64,000 nt of DNA from Chitinophaga sp. CF418 (GTDB taxonomy: Bacteria; Bacteroidota; Bacteroidia; Chitinophagales; Chitinophagaceae), in contig NZ_FRCN01000009.1 of the NCBI RefSeq assembly GCF_900142925.1, positions 220,494 to 284,493 of the forward strand, given 5' to 3'. The notes beneath the pieces were generated by a model that ran no database searches, was not told where the DNA came from, and saw only the letters and a program-made list of their open reading frames with translations. The position numbers and the translations under genes were made by a program. Below, piece after piece: positions 8,171 to 17,503 of the stretch (positions are counted from its first letter, which is position 1; each line of letters starts with the position of its first letter).

Positions 8171-8355
8171 GAAAATACGTAAACATAATGAACCTGACAA
8201 AACTTATTTCGTCATTTTTACGCAATAGGTTGTAGTGTAATGGTATAACGAAAGATTTAGGTAGAAGAAACATTGCACCGGTAAAGTCAATCCTGAACCT
8301 CACCATAAAAACTGTAAAGTTTTTCTGTTACTAATACAACAAGCTTTGAATAGGC

Positions 8356-8451
8356 TTTGAGATTCGTTTCACCTATGTCTATCTTACGTTCATCTTACGT
8401 TCAAAGACGTAGGATGAACGTAAGATAGACATAGGTGAAACGAATCTCAAA
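8356..8451. repeat. 96-nt near-perfect palindrome, 44-nt arms
   Basis: Positions 8356-8399 pair with 8408-8451 along their full length, with one G-U type mismatch (8396 against 8411) and an 8-nt loop TTCAAAGA. Inside the left arm an 11-mer ATCTTACGTTC occurs twice in tandem (8381-8402). It lies in a gene-free region between divergent genes, so it is not a simple convergent terminator. It could be a non-autonomous palindromic element, a transcribed double-stranded RNA or a protein-binding cruciform. Confidence 0.85.
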
Positions 8452-8615
8452 CGAATCCCGAAGCCATCTCAAAGCTCAGTACACAAAAAACAGGGTTAAG
8501 ATTAGGTAGAGGTCGGGATAGCCTTATCTCAGATGAAGTTAATCAATCAATTGAAACACGTTTAACGAGGAGAAAAATGCGTATTTCCCGTATATGTTTT
8601 CTTCAACTTTCTGTT

Positions 8616-8623
8616 TAGCTTTG
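8616..8623 (+). promoter_or_regulatory. Bacteroidota -7 element TAGCTTTG
   Basis: An exact TAnnTTTG match with no obvious -33 TTG. If used, the leader of the gene at 8769 would be about 140 nt long. Confidence 0.35.
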
Positions 8624-8768
8624 TGATGTGATCAGAAAGTACGGATTGATAAGCAAGCATGGTTGTCACTTGTGTTTATCTGATATCCTTTGGAAAATCC
8701 GCGTCCTCAACGCGTCTAAATAAATAATATATTTCGTTATTGAAGTTTAAATCAGCAAGCGTATAGCT

Positions 8769-9491
8769 ATGTCAAGGTGGGAAATAGAAGGCCTGATAGA
8801 ATACGGTATTATTCTGGTCGACAAAACAGACAGGACAAACGAAGAAAAAATAAAACTCATCGGAAACCTGTATGCTATACAACAGCAATTTGATTGTTCG
8901 TTTACCAATTTCAGAGTGATGCCCATTCTGCTGAAAAGCGGGTATACCAGGACAATCGACTATAAGGAGCATCCGGATTACAAGGGAAATGAATCCTATT
9001 TCGAAAAGTTATTGGAAAAAGATGACATTGAATTCATTTACCGGGATATTAAGGAAGAATGGAGCGAAACGAACAAGATGGTTGCCTACCTGGACAGGGA
9101 CACCCGCAAGATCTATATCGACTATGGTTCTCCGTTAAGGAAAGCAGAAGGGGCCCTGGAAGTAATGAACGTGTACGACCTGGGCATATACCTCATCCGT
9201 GAAGCGCATAAACGGCAGGATAAAGGTTTAGTATACGACTGGACTGCTTTTCTCCTTCACATAGGGCCTCACTGGTTGGATAAGAAAATGCCGGTGGAAG
9301 AGCTGATTAATAGTCATTTTGAAGAGATTAAAAGGATATGGTCATTATATGATTATTCAGACTATGAACCTATCAGTGAATCTTTAGCTATACATACCAA
9401 TCCCTCAGAAGAGGAAGCCGAATATGTTGATATGATCATTGGTATGGGAGGGCTGAAAGGAAATTTATTAAAATGGTTTCTCAGCAGATAG
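8769..9491 (+). CDS. Hypothetical cytoplasmic protein, orphan
   Basis: 240 residues, no signal peptide or membrane segment, and rich in acidic residues and tyrosine/tryptophan. I do not recognise a family. Visible blocks are WEIEGLIEYGIILVDKTDRTNEEKIKLIGNLYAIQQQF at the N-terminus, a central MVAYLDRDTRKIYIDYGSPLRKAEG, and a C-terminus YVDMIIGMGGLKGNLLKWFLSR. The last block is echoed by a decayed frame just downstream. The ATG at 8769 has no clear ribosome site, as is usual here. It has the look of an immunity-type or polymorphic-toxin-associated protein, but nothing in the window supports that directly. Confidence 0.75.
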   Translation: MSRWEIEGLIEYGIILVDKTDRTNEEKIKLIGNLYAIQQQFDCSFTNFRVMPILLKSGYTRTIDYKEHPDYKGNESYFEKLLEKDDIEFIYRDIKEEWSETNKMVAYLDRDTRKIYIDYGSPLRKAEGALEVMNVYDLGIYLIREAHKRQDKGLVYDWTAFLLHIGPHWLDKKMPVEELINSHFEEIKRIWSLYDYSDYEPISESLAIHTNPSEEEAEYVDMIIGMGGLKGNLLKWFLSR

Positions 9492-9496
9492 TTCGA

Positions 9497-9604
9497 AGAC
9501 CGGCTGAATCAGAAAATAGTGATAGATATAATGAATGGGCTATCGGTGAGGGTGGGGAAGAAGGGAAATTTGTACAATGGTTTCTCGACGGGACAGCGGT
9601 TTGA
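9497..9604 (+). pseudogene. Decayed second copy of the C-terminus of the 8769-9491 gene
   Basis: In a different frame, 6 bp after the stop of the previous gene, the DNA reads RPAESENSDRYNEWAIG then EGGEEGKFVQWFLDG and stops at 9604. This aligns with the C-terminus of the preceding protein (NPSEEEAEYVDMIIG then MGGLKGNLLKWFLSR): same spacing, the same G-x-G-G, and a K-x-x-x-W-F-L ending. It has no start codon of its own. It is best read as the surviving tail of a tandem paralogue. Confidence 0.6.
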
Positions 9605-9651
9605 TCTTACATTGCTTTTTACCAATAACCAACCTGATTTCTTTGCGACAG

Positions 9652-9695
9652 AAAATATTTAGCCATCTGAAATAGATCAGATGGCTAAATATTTT
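9652..9695. terminator. Intrinsic terminator, 19-bp stem
   Basis: Positions 9652-9670 pair with 9677-9695 across a 6-nt loop AATAGA, with T-rich flanks on both sides. It lies between convergent genes and can serve both. Confidence 0.88.
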
Positions 9696-9740
9696 TTACC
9701 AAAAATGTGTGGATTTATGGGGCATTATTGCTTCAGATGA

Positions 9741-11183
9741 TCAGCGTCTCACCAGGATTTTCTTTGATTGTTTACCATCAGAGATAATATAAACACCATT
9801 GATGAGGGTGGATGGAAGCGTGACTTCCAGCTTGTTAAGGCCATCTGTAACACCGTATTTCTGGCTGAAGAGAACGCGGCCGCTGAGATCAGATACTGTG
9901 ATGTATTTTTCTTTTTCACCTTTGGTGTTAATCTCCATAAAGACTTTACCTGTTGTTGGTACCGGATATAATTTAACAGGCGTGATAGCATCATTTTTGG
10001 TTGTGGGTGCTCCTGTACGGGCGGCGAGAGCTCCGGGCACATTTATTCTCAGTTTATAGCACTTATCAGATGATGGACCACCTGTGTAAGGATCTACCTC
10101 AACGATATAATACTCGCCTCCTCCATTGAACACTTCTACGGAACCATAGTCTTCATTGTATCCCACGTGATCGAATCCAACTCCGTTAAGCCAGTAGTCT
10201 GTCACGTGTACCCGGCAATCAGGCCAGAGACCATCTGCTCTTACTTCGAAGTAATATGTTCCTGGAGGGACAAAGAACAGATAGAAGTCCTGATCCTGTA
10301 GTTTTGAGATATAGTCAGTATTCACTGATATTTCGGGGGCTTCCAGATCGTTATTATTAGGCTCGTACCAATCCGCACATTCCTGTGATGGTTGGGTGCT
10401 GACCGTCAGCTGATAGCATTCGTCACTGATGGCAAATCCCTGACTACTGGTTTCCAGGTAGTAAGTGCCAGCAGGTACTCCGTAATGAAAGATATGTTTA
10501 GTTTTATTGGTTGCATCATATATACCTGAACGCAGACGTATGCCATTAGCATTTAAAAGGTCGAACTGAAGATCTTCTGAAACAACATTACTCATATACG
10601 CACTGATTGTCGACGTTGTGTCGACCGTAAATCTGAAGTAATCTCTGTCAATGTGGTCTGAGATCCTGCCTGCAACTGTTTGTCCAATAGCAATGGTCTT
10701 TGCAGAATCCAATACATCATTATACTCAAAAGTATCCGGGCAGAGTGAGGGATATGTCAATCCAACATTAAGTGTATAACAGGTTTCGGATGGTTCTCCG
10801 TAAGCGCCGACATAGATATAGCATTTTCCTCCGATGGTGTGGAAATCGAGAGCGTCGTCGACGACACCTGAGTTTGGCGACCAGTCATATTCTCCGGAGT
10901 CGGGGTTGTAAATCCCCAGATATGTATTGGCAGCTGGATTTTGCAGCGTAATGTGTAATTGCGCATTAGCCGTGGCATTGATCACATAAACGTCATAATC
11001 GCCTGAAGGGTACATCGCCCCTTGAATATTGGTATTCGGCGGTATGGGTGCTGCTGTTTCGTCTGTGTTGTTGGGCTCATAGGCAGATACACAGGGCAAT
11101 GTAGTGTCTGCAGTAATGGATGTCCCCTTTACAGAAGTGCATGCGAACATAATGGCTAACAAATTGAGTAAAAGTTTTTTCAT
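9741..11183 (-). CDS. Type IX secreted protein with PPC-like domains and C-terminal sorting domain
   Basis: 480 residues with an N-terminal signal peptide. Three repeats open with an EPNN/YEPNN or EYND motif (about residues 34, 155 and 275), each followed by a strand-rich segment holding a D-x-D-x-Y/F core (GDYDVYVI, IDRDYFRF, QDQDFYLF). This is the layout of bacterial pre-peptidase C-terminal (PPC) domains. The end, LYPVPTTGKVFMEI to KKILVRR, is a canonical type A sorting domain recognised by the type IX secretion system. No catalytic domain is present, so it is likely a surface or extracellular binding protein. Confidence 0.88.
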   Translation of the reverse strand: MKKLLLNLLAIMFACTSVKGTSITADTTLPCVSAYEPNNTDETAAPIPPNTNIQGAMYPSGDYDVYVINATANAQLHITLQNPAANTYLGIYNPDSGEYDWSPNSGVVDDALDFHTIGGKCYIYVGAYGEPSETCYTLNVGLTYPSLCPDTFEYNDVLDSAKTIAIGQTVAGRISDHIDRDYFRFTVDTTSTISAYMSNVVSEDLQFDLLNANGIRLRSGIYDATNKTKHIFHYGVPAGTYYLETSSQGFAISDECYQLTVSTQPSQECADWYEPNNNDLEAPEISVNTDYISKLQDQDFYLFFVPPGTYYFEVRADGLWPDCRVHVTDYWLNGVGFDHVGYNEDYGSVEVFNGGGEYYIVEVDPYTGGPSSDKCYKLRINVPGALAARTGAPTTKNDAITPVKLYPVPTTGKVFMEINTKGEKEKYITVSDLSGRVLFSQKYGVTDGLNKLEVTLPSTLINGVYIISDGKQSKKILVRR

Positions 11184-11388
11184 AAATAGATGGTTTGGGT
11201 TTATATAAAATGAATTTGCCAGGTTGAATGGTTTTAAAGGTTAACCTGAATGGATATCCCATGTGAAGTTACTAATTATTGCTGCAATATTACTGCATCA
11301 TGCAGCCCGTAATGATTAAGCTGATGGCATTGGCATAGTCTTATGCAGTATGCGATAGGGGCGTATTCGCAGCGAGTGATATTCAATG

Positions 11389-11428
11389 AAAAAAGGGCGC
11401 CTCATTCGATAATGAAGACGCCCCTTTT
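11389..11428 (-). terminator. Intrinsic terminator of the outer-membrane barrel gene
   Basis: On the minus strand GGGGCGTCTTCATT pairs imperfectly with AATGAGGCGCCC around loop ATCG, followed by a T-run. It lies about 25 bp past the stop of the gene ending at 11454. Confidence 0.75.
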
Positions 11429-11453
11429 CTGTCCCGTTGATACCTGTCATACC

Positions 11454-12029
11454 TTAGAAGACATAGAAGATACTTGCCTGGGCTACATTGGATCTGAAAT
11501 CTGTTTTTATATTGGTAATATCAAAGTCGCCAACCTTGGATATTCCGTAAATATACCTTACACCAATACCAAGCCCGATCTTTGACTGGAAGCCAATACC
11601 TCCTGCCGCAGCCAGGTCCAGTTTCTTGGCAAACTCGCCTACGGTCAGCCCCTTCACTTCCTCTTTGGCCTTCATACCTACCTGAGGGCCTGCTTCTATA
11701 TAAAATCCTGAGTTGGTCCGGTATTTAGCCAGAAAGGGTACGGAAATGTAGTAAAGCTTAATATCGTTGTTGCCAAACACATCACCTTTGATTTTTGCTC
11801 CCTGGGAGGAGAACAGGAATTCTTCCTGTACCAGGAAGTTGTCTGTGATTTTGAAAGCAACGGTGGCGCCGGCATGGAATCCGACTAATGGATCGGTTGC
11901 AAAATCAGTGTTGGTGAAATTACTGTAGTTAGCGCCGGCTTTTAATCCGAATTCGAAGCGTTTTAAAAAACTCTGACTGAAACCTTTTGTAGATAGCAGA
12001 ACGAGGCAAATGAAGAGTAACTTTTTCAT
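11454..12029 (-). CDS. PorT-like outer-membrane beta-barrel protein
   Basis: 191 residues with signal peptide MKKLLFICLVLLSTKGFSQ. The mature part follows the small Bacteroidota outer-membrane barrel pattern: FEFGLKAGANYSNF at the first strand, alternating hydrophobic strands, GVRYIYGISKVGDF late and a terminal strand ASIFYVF ending in aromatic Phe, the typical barrel-assembly signal. Related proteins are annotated as porin family or PorT. A specific transport role cannot be assigned. Confidence 0.9.
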   Translation of the reverse strand: MKKLLFICLVLLSTKGFSQSFLKRFEFGLKAGANYSNFTNTDFATDPLVGFHAGATVAFKITDNFLVQEEFLFSSQGAKIKGDVFGNNDIKLYYISVPFLAKYRTNSGFYIEAGPQVGMKAKEEVKGLTVGEFAKKLDLAAAGGIGFQSKIGLGIGVRYIYGISKVGDFDITNIKTDFRSNVAQASIFYVF

Positions 12030-12299
12030 GATTTCTTTTTTCTAGTTTTCGACATTAATGATCCCCCGGAGGGTGGTTTTAATATTAGCCGGGTCAAAGG
12101 TGGGCGTTTTGATAGCCAGCTGCGAGCAGAAAATGAACGAAGCGGACAAAATGCCTCACGAAGCCTTAAATCTGGCGATATGCCGTTCCGGAGGAATAGA
12201 TCATGGTAGAATACCATCGAGCCGTTTAATGGGGAAATAGGACGCTTTAAAGCACGTTTTGTCCGTTTAATAATGCGTTGTATCTATGCTGATTAACAA

Positions 12300-13364
12300 A
12301 TGCAGTATCTTTATAACATGAACGTCAGTCCATTAATGAGGAACATGATATTGTATAGTTTAGTGGCGGGGTTGCTCACTGCCGCTACCGCATTCATGAT
12401 CCTTAATATATCTAAAACAGGAGGTAGCACGCCGTTTTTTTATGCTGTCTTTGTTGGCGTACGGTTTTTCCTGCAAGGGCTTGTCAATGTGCTTATCCTG
12501 GTAATGCTTCGGAGATTGATGCCTGCTGCATCCGTGAAAAAAAGGAAATGGATGAGATATTCCCTGGGATATCTGTTTGCTATTATCTTTTGTTTTTGTA
12601 CTGGCCCGTTAGAGCTATATCTGTCTCAGATCGGAGAGGAGACTGTGGCAGAACGAATGAGCTCTATTCTTGTACAGGCGATCATCAATAACAGTCTTGT
12701 CATCATCATACAGAATATTATTATCCTCCGGTATGAAAAGACAAATACTGATCTGGAAAACTCCCGGCTGAAAGCCGCAAACCTGGAATCAGCGAACCTG
12801 CTGCTTAAACAACAAATCCATCCCCATTTCCTTTTTAATGCCTTAAGCATGCTGAAAAGCCTGTATAAGGCAGATTTACAGGCAGGAGAGGCGTACCTTA
12901 CCCACCTGGTTAGTTTTTTGCGGGCTTCTCTGACAGAACCGCAATCACGCCTTTCCCGTCTTCAGGATGAGATCAGGCTTTGCAACGATTATCTCGAAAT
13001 GCAGAAGATACGGTTTGAAGATGCATTGATCTGCACGATCAATATTCCAGAGCAAGTACTGCTGCAGGGCTCAGTACCGCCGTTTTCGATACAGTCATTA
13101 ATAGAAAATGCCATCAAACATAATGAAGTGACCGAGGCCTCGCCGCTGAAGATCAAAGTGTTTTATGAAAACGATCGTATCATCATTGAGAATAATCTGC
13201 AGGAGAGAACACGTATAGAGGGACCGAGCGGTAAAGGGCTCATTAACCTGATCGAGCGGTATAAGATCCTGTCTACGGAAGATGTGATCATTCGTCAGGA
13301 CAACAAAACCTTTTCTGTAAGCATCAAAGTTTTATGTAATGAAGTTAGTGATCATAGAAGATGA
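12300..13364 (+). CDS. LytS-type sensor histidine kinase
   Basis: 354 residues (a second ATG at 12318 is an alternative start). Four hydrophobic segments lie within the first 140 residues. They are followed by a coiled linker and a His_kinase domain: QIHPHFLFN (172-180, conserved H176), N-box LIENAIKHN (267-275) and G-box GKGLINL (321-327). This is the histidine-kinase class paired with LytTR regulators. No periplasmic sensor domain of note is visible, so sensing is probably through the membrane segments. It overlaps the regulator gene by 26 bp, which implies translational coupling. Confidence 0.93.
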   Translation: MQYLYNMNVSPLMRNMILYSLVAGLLTAATAFMILNISKTGGSTPFFYAVFVGVRFFLQGLVNVLILVMLRRLMPAASVKKRKWMRYSLGYLFAIIFCFCTGPLELYLSQIGEETVAERMSSILVQAIINNSLVIIIQNIIILRYEKTNTDLENSRLKAANLESANLLLKQQIHPHFLFNALSMLKSLYKADLQAGEAYLTHLVSFLRASLTEPQSRLSRLQDEIRLCNDYLEMQKIRFEDALICTINIPEQVLLQGSVPPFSIQSLIENAIKHNEVTEASPLKIKVFYENDRIIIENNLQERTRIEGPSGKGLINLIERYKILSTEDVIIRQDNKTFSVSIKVLCNEVSDHRR

Positions 13365-14100
13365 AAAAGTAACTGCCAGGGACCTTGCCCAGACAATTGA
13401 GCAATTGTTCCCCGAAGCGCAGATTGAGAAAATACTGACCACGGTGAAAGAAAGTATCAGTTATTTCAGTGATGGATGTTATGCTGACCTCATCTTCTCG
13501 GACATTCAACTGGGAGATGGGTTAAGCTTTGAAATATTCTCCAAACTGGAAATAGATGTACCGGTCATATTTTGTACAGCTTTTGATGAATATGCGTTGC
13601 ATGCCTTTAAGGCCAACGGAATTGATTACATCCTGAAACCATTCACCACAGAAGCTGTAGCCGCCGCCATTAATAAGTACCTGGCCTTTAAAGGAAAAAT
13701 GACCGGGAATGCCTTGTCTTATAAAGCGCTTGAACAGCTTTACGTTTCGAAGAAGACGGCTGACTCCGGGGCAGTACTTGTTTACCAGAAAGATAAGATC
13801 CTTCCTATAGCCATCAGCAATATTGCTTTTTTTTACCTGAAGAATGGCGTTGTAAATCTGACCACATTTGACAAGCAAGTGTATCTCATCAATAAGAACA
13901 TGGAAGAACTGGGGAAATTAACAGAGCCACTATTCTTCAGAGCCAACCGGCAATTCCTGGTGAACAGAAAAGCCGTGCTCGACGCATCCGGGTACCTCTC
14001 CCGTAAGTTGTCGGTGACTTTGTCCATCCCCACAGAAGAAACTGTAACCATCAGCAAAGAGAAAATGTCTCAGTTCCTGGACTGGCTAAAACAATTGTGA
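13339..14100 (+). CDS. LytTR-family response regulator
   Basis: 253 residues. The receiver domain (1-120) shows E7-D8, the phosphoacceptor D55 (LIFSD), T80 and K100 (YILKPF). A LytTR DNA-binding domain occupies about 150-250, with PLFFRANRQFLVNRKAV and the C-terminal strands. Its start lies inside the kinase gene, so the pair is co-translated. LytTR proteins bind paired short direct repeats. The nearest plausible target is the SusC gene 281 bp downstream, but no convincing repeat was found by eye. Confidence 0.94.
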   Translation: MKLVIIEDEKVTARDLAQTIEQLFPEAQIEKILTTVKESISYFSDGCYADLIFSDIQLGDGLSFEIFSKLEIDVPVIFCTAFDEYALHAFKANGIDYILKPFTTEAVAAAINKYLAFKGKMTGNALSYKALEQLYVSKKTADSGAVLVYQKDKILPIAISNIAFFYLKNGVVNLTTFDKQVYLINKNMEELGKLTEPLFFRANRQFLVNRKAVLDASGYLSRKLSVTLSIPTEETVTISKEKMSQFLDWLKQL

Positions 14101-14381
14101 TAAGCCGTGATACGGAAATGAGATCGTTTTTAAGTATAAACACCACACATCAGGAAAATTATTTTCAAATAGTGTCATGTTTACACCCAATTTATTACTT
14201 TTATTTCCAGAAGACCATTTAACAGACTAAGACCGTGTAGAAATTCTATGTTATAAGCCGTTACCCGTACTATGGGATAGAAAACCTATTGCAGTAATTC
14301 CACGGAAATAGCCCAACCTGCCATGCCATACGCATGCAGTGATCCATGCATATTTATCATGCTAGTAATAAAATAACGTTT

Positions 14382-17300
14382 ATGAAAAAACTAACAATGC
14401 TGCTTGTTACGGCAATCTGCGTCCTCGGCGCCTATGCCAGCCCTCCGCTTCCTGTTAAGAAACCCGCGGACCCTCCGGTGACCATTAAGGGAAAGATCAC
14501 TGACAAAGATGGTAATCCCCTGATCGCTGTTTCTGTCCGGGTAAGAGGTTCCAATGTGGGAGCGCTTACCAATACTGAAGGTACTTTTACACTTTCTCCC
14601 GTTACAGAAAATGCCTTGCTGGTAGTATCAAGTGTAGGATATAATGTGATGGAGATCATGGTGCGCCGCTCGGAGCAAGGATATACAGCGGCGGCTGTGA
14701 AAGATACTGATGGAAATGGTTTACAGGTGACCGCAGGAGAACAACCGTACCTGAACATCACGTTAAGCTCCTCTGTAAAGGAGTTGGGTGAGAGCGTGGT
14801 TATTGCCTATGGTACAGTAAAGAAGCGCGACCTGACAGGCAGCGTAGTATCTATCAAAGAAGGAGATATCACCGCTACTCCTGTCAATAACGTAATGGAA
14901 GCCCTGCAGGGGAAAGTGGCTGGCATGGATATCATGAGAAGTTCCGGTGCTGTGGGTACCAACGTAGATATACTGCTGCGAGGCAGCCGCTCCATTTACG
15001 GCGATAATTCTCCGCTGTTTATTGTAGATGGCATCCAGAGTACGTACGACCAGATAAACCCTTCTGATATCGCGAGTATAGACATCCTGAAAGATGCCTC
15101 CTCTACCGCTATTTATGGCTCGGCTGGTTCCAATGGTGTTGTTATCATCACTACAAAGAAAGGAAAGACGAACAAGTCGGCAATGAACCTGGATGTCTTT
15201 TATGGATTGAGCGGTAGCCCACATTTCGTTCATGGTATGACAGGGGATGAGTACGTGAAATATCGCCGGGAGTTGTATCGTACGGTAAATGGAGAATACC
15301 CGCAGGATATGTCCCAGATCTTTACCACCGAGGCTGTGCTGGACGCTTATAACAAGAACAAATGGATCGACTGGGTAGGCCTGATCACTAACAATGCGGC
15401 TACGCAACAGAAATATAATCTTTCATTTACAGATGGTAGTGCGAAGACCAAAATATATACTTCATTCATCTATAGCAAAGAGGAAGGCTTATTGAGCAAT
15501 GAGAACCAGAAACGCTACGGTGTCAGAATGAACCTCGATCACGACGCTACCAGGTGGGCGAAAATAGGCACGAATATCAACGTGAACTATACGATCCAGA
15601 ACCAGCGGGCGAAAAACATCTTCACAAAATCACTATCGGCATTACCTTTAGGAGATCCTTACGATGAACACGGGAATATCAACACCGTATATGTAGATGG
15701 TGAAACAACACCACTTGGCGATCAGCTGCCCAACCAGTTTGCGGATAACACAAGAACGACGTTTGCCAACCTGAATGGTTATGTGGAACTGAAGCCTTTA
15801 AAAGACCTGTCCTTCCGCTCAGTAATGGGTGCTACACTGAACAGCTACCGGAACGGAAAATACTGGGGTAAACAGGCTGTATCCAATGTGGTGTCAGGGT
15901 ACGCAGCGCCGCTTGCCGGGATCTATAATGGATTCAGTTACGGATATACCTGGGAAAACATTCTGACCTACAATAAAACACTGGCGGCAGATCATCAATT
16001 GACACTGACCGGCATTACATCCTGGGCAAATAACAGCGCGGATTATAACAATTCCCTCGGTCAGGGACAGGCATTGGATTATTACCTGTTCTATAACATT
16101 GGAAATGGCACCCAGAAGACCGGCAATGCATCCTCCTATGAGCAAAGACAAAGGATGTCCTTCGCCGGCAGGATCAACTACAGCTTCAGGGGAAAATACC
16201 TGCTGACCCTCACCAACAGGTGGGACGGCGTTTCCCATCTGGCTGAAGGTCACAAGTGGAGCGCATTCCCTGCTGCCGCAGTGGCATGGCGTATCTCAGA
16301 CGAACCTTTTATGAGCGCCACTGCTGGCTGGCTTAGCGACATGAAGCTGCGTGCCGGATATGGCGTAACCGGCAATTCCGGTGGTATGTCTGCATATTCC
16401 TCTAAGACACAGGCATATATGTACCAGGTGATCTCCCTGGATGGTAAGCTTGTTCCCAATGTGCAGAATGCTGGCACTTATTCCAATCCGCTTATCAGCT
16501 GGGAGAGAAGTTATAACCTGAACATAGGATTAGACCTGTCATTGTGGAAAGGCCGTGTGGACCTTGCCATTGACGCCTATAATACAACTACCAAAGGGCT
16601 GCTTTTCAAACGTACTTTACCCATTACTTCCGGACTGACAGCATGGGCAACCGCCCTGGCCACCTGGCAGAACATCGGAGAGACCAACAACAAAGGACTG
16701 GAAATCACACTCAGAACGCGTAACATCGTCCAACGTAATTTTGAATGGAATACGGCCTTTTCTTTCACAAAGAATAAAGAGAAGATCGTTAGCCTGCCGA
16801 ATGGAAATGTAATTGGTGAAAAACTGTTTGTTGGTGAACCCATCGATACCCATTACGATTATAGATATCTTGGTATCTGGTCTTCGGGTGAAGAAAGCAC
16901 TGCCACTTTGTACGGTGCTAAGCCGGGCTTTGTTAAGGTTGCCACCAAAGAAAAGTTTGACGCCAACGGAGTAGGAGATAAGGGCGTACACCCTTATTCT
17001 GACAATGACCGTATGGTGCTGGGCTCTTCTGTACCTAAATGGCTGCTTGGTATCAACAATAACATTACCTACCGGAACTTTGATCTTGGCTTATTTACAA
17101 TGATACGTTGGGGACAGATGATCAACAGCAGCCTGGTAGGATGGTATTCCACGAATGATGACGGACAGCCTGCAGGTATTGATTACTGGACACCTGAAAA
17201 CCAGTCCGCCCGTTACCCACGTCCCGGTATCAGCAGCACAACAGGGATCGCATCCCTCAGATATGTGGACGGATCTTTCATTAAACTCAAGACAATTACA

Positions 17301-17492
17301 TTAGGTTATTCCTTTCCTGAAAGGTTGGTAAAATATACACACATGTCGAAAGGCCGCATCTACGCTACTGCCTATAATCCGCTGATATATACAAAGAATA
17401 AGGCTTTAAAGGGCACAGACCCTGAAACGGGAGGCGCTGACTCCTTCCCGTTGTTTGCCACTTTTGTATTTGGTATGAATATCACCTTTTAA
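14382..17492 (+). CDS. SusC/RagA TonB-linked outer-membrane transporter (pair 1)
   Basis: About 1036 residues from the ATG at 14382. An upstream in-frame ATG would put 12 polar residues before the signal peptide MKKLTMLLVTAICVLGAYA. Order of domains: CarboxypepD_reg-like beta sandwich (KGKITDKDGNPLIAVSVRVRG), an unusually long insert before the plug (residues about 90-125), TonB plug (SVVIAYGTVKKRDLTGSVVSI to ASSTAIYGSAGSNGVVIITTKKGK), then a 22-strand barrel ending in FVFGMNITF. It imports a ligand captured with SusD, powered by TonB. The cargo is unknown because no enzyme follows the pair. Confidence 0.95.
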   Translation: MKKLTMLLVTAICVLGAYASPPLPVKKPADPPVTIKGKITDKDGNPLIAVSVRVRGSNVGALTNTEGTFTLSPVTENALLVVSSVGYNVMEIMVRRSEQGYTAAAVKDTDGNGLQVTAGEQPYLNITLSSSVKELGESVVIAYGTVKKRDLTGSVVSIKEGDITATPVNNVMEALQGKVAGMDIMRSSGAVGTNVDILLRGSRSIYGDNSPLFIVDGIQSTYDQINPSDIASIDILKDASSTAIYGSAGSNGVVIITTKKGKTNKSAMNLDVFYGLSGSPHFVHGMTGDEYVKYRRELYRTVNGEYPQDMSQIFTTEAVLDAYNKNKWIDWVGLITNNAATQQKYNLSFTDGSAKTKIYTSFIYSKEEGLLSNENQKRYGVRMNLDHDATRWAKIGTNINVNYTIQNQRAKNIFTKSLSALPLGDPYDEHGNINTVYVDGETTPLGDQLPNQFADNTRTTFANLNGYVELKPLKDLSFRSVMGATLNSYRNGKYWGKQAVSNVVSGYAAPLAGIYNGFSYGYTWENILTYNKTLAADHQLTLTGITSWANNSADYNNSLGQGQALDYYLFYNIGNGTQKTGNASSYEQRQRMSFAGRINYSFRGKYLLTLTNRWDGVSHLAEGHKWSAFPAAAVAWRISDEPFMSATAGWLSDMKLRAGYGVTGNSGGMSAYSSKTQAYMYQVISLDGKLVPNVQNAGTYSNPLISWERSYNLNIGLDLSLWKGRVDLAIDAYNTTTKGLLFKRTLPITSGLTAWATALATWQNIGETNNKGLEITLRTRNIVQRNFEWNTAFSFTKNKEKIVSLPNGNVIGEKLFVGEPIDTHYDYRYLGIWSSGEESTATLYGAKPGFVKVATKEKFDANGVGDKGVHPYSDNDRMVLGSSVPKWLLGINNNITYRNFDLGLFTMIRWGQMINSSLVGWYSTNDDGQPAGIDYWTPENQSARYPRPGISSTTGIASLRYVDGSFIKLKTITLGYSFPERLVKYTHMSKGRIYATAYNPLIYTKNKALKGTDPETGGADSFPLFATFVFGMNITF

Positions 17493-17503
17493 CGCTGCAA
17501 AAA

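Larger units (their letters stand above)
8183..8768. other. Gene-free stretch carrying hairpins and a promoter
   Basis: No coding frame is supported in this stretch. It holds a 7-bp stem at 8307-8324 (AAAAACT / AGTTTTT, loop GTAA), the large palindrome 8356-8451 listed separately, and a -7 element TAGCTTTG at 8616-8623. Nothing resembling a known RNA family was recognised. Confidence 0.5.

Noticed and set aside
12058..12240. Short plus-strand frame before the sensor kinase
   Set aside because: No recognisable features. The partly inverted GCGGACAAAATG / CACGTTTTGTCCGT pair here is imperfect and widely spaced.
14763..15407. 214-codon minus-strand frame
   Set aside because: Antisense to the SusC plug and barrel region; no domain.
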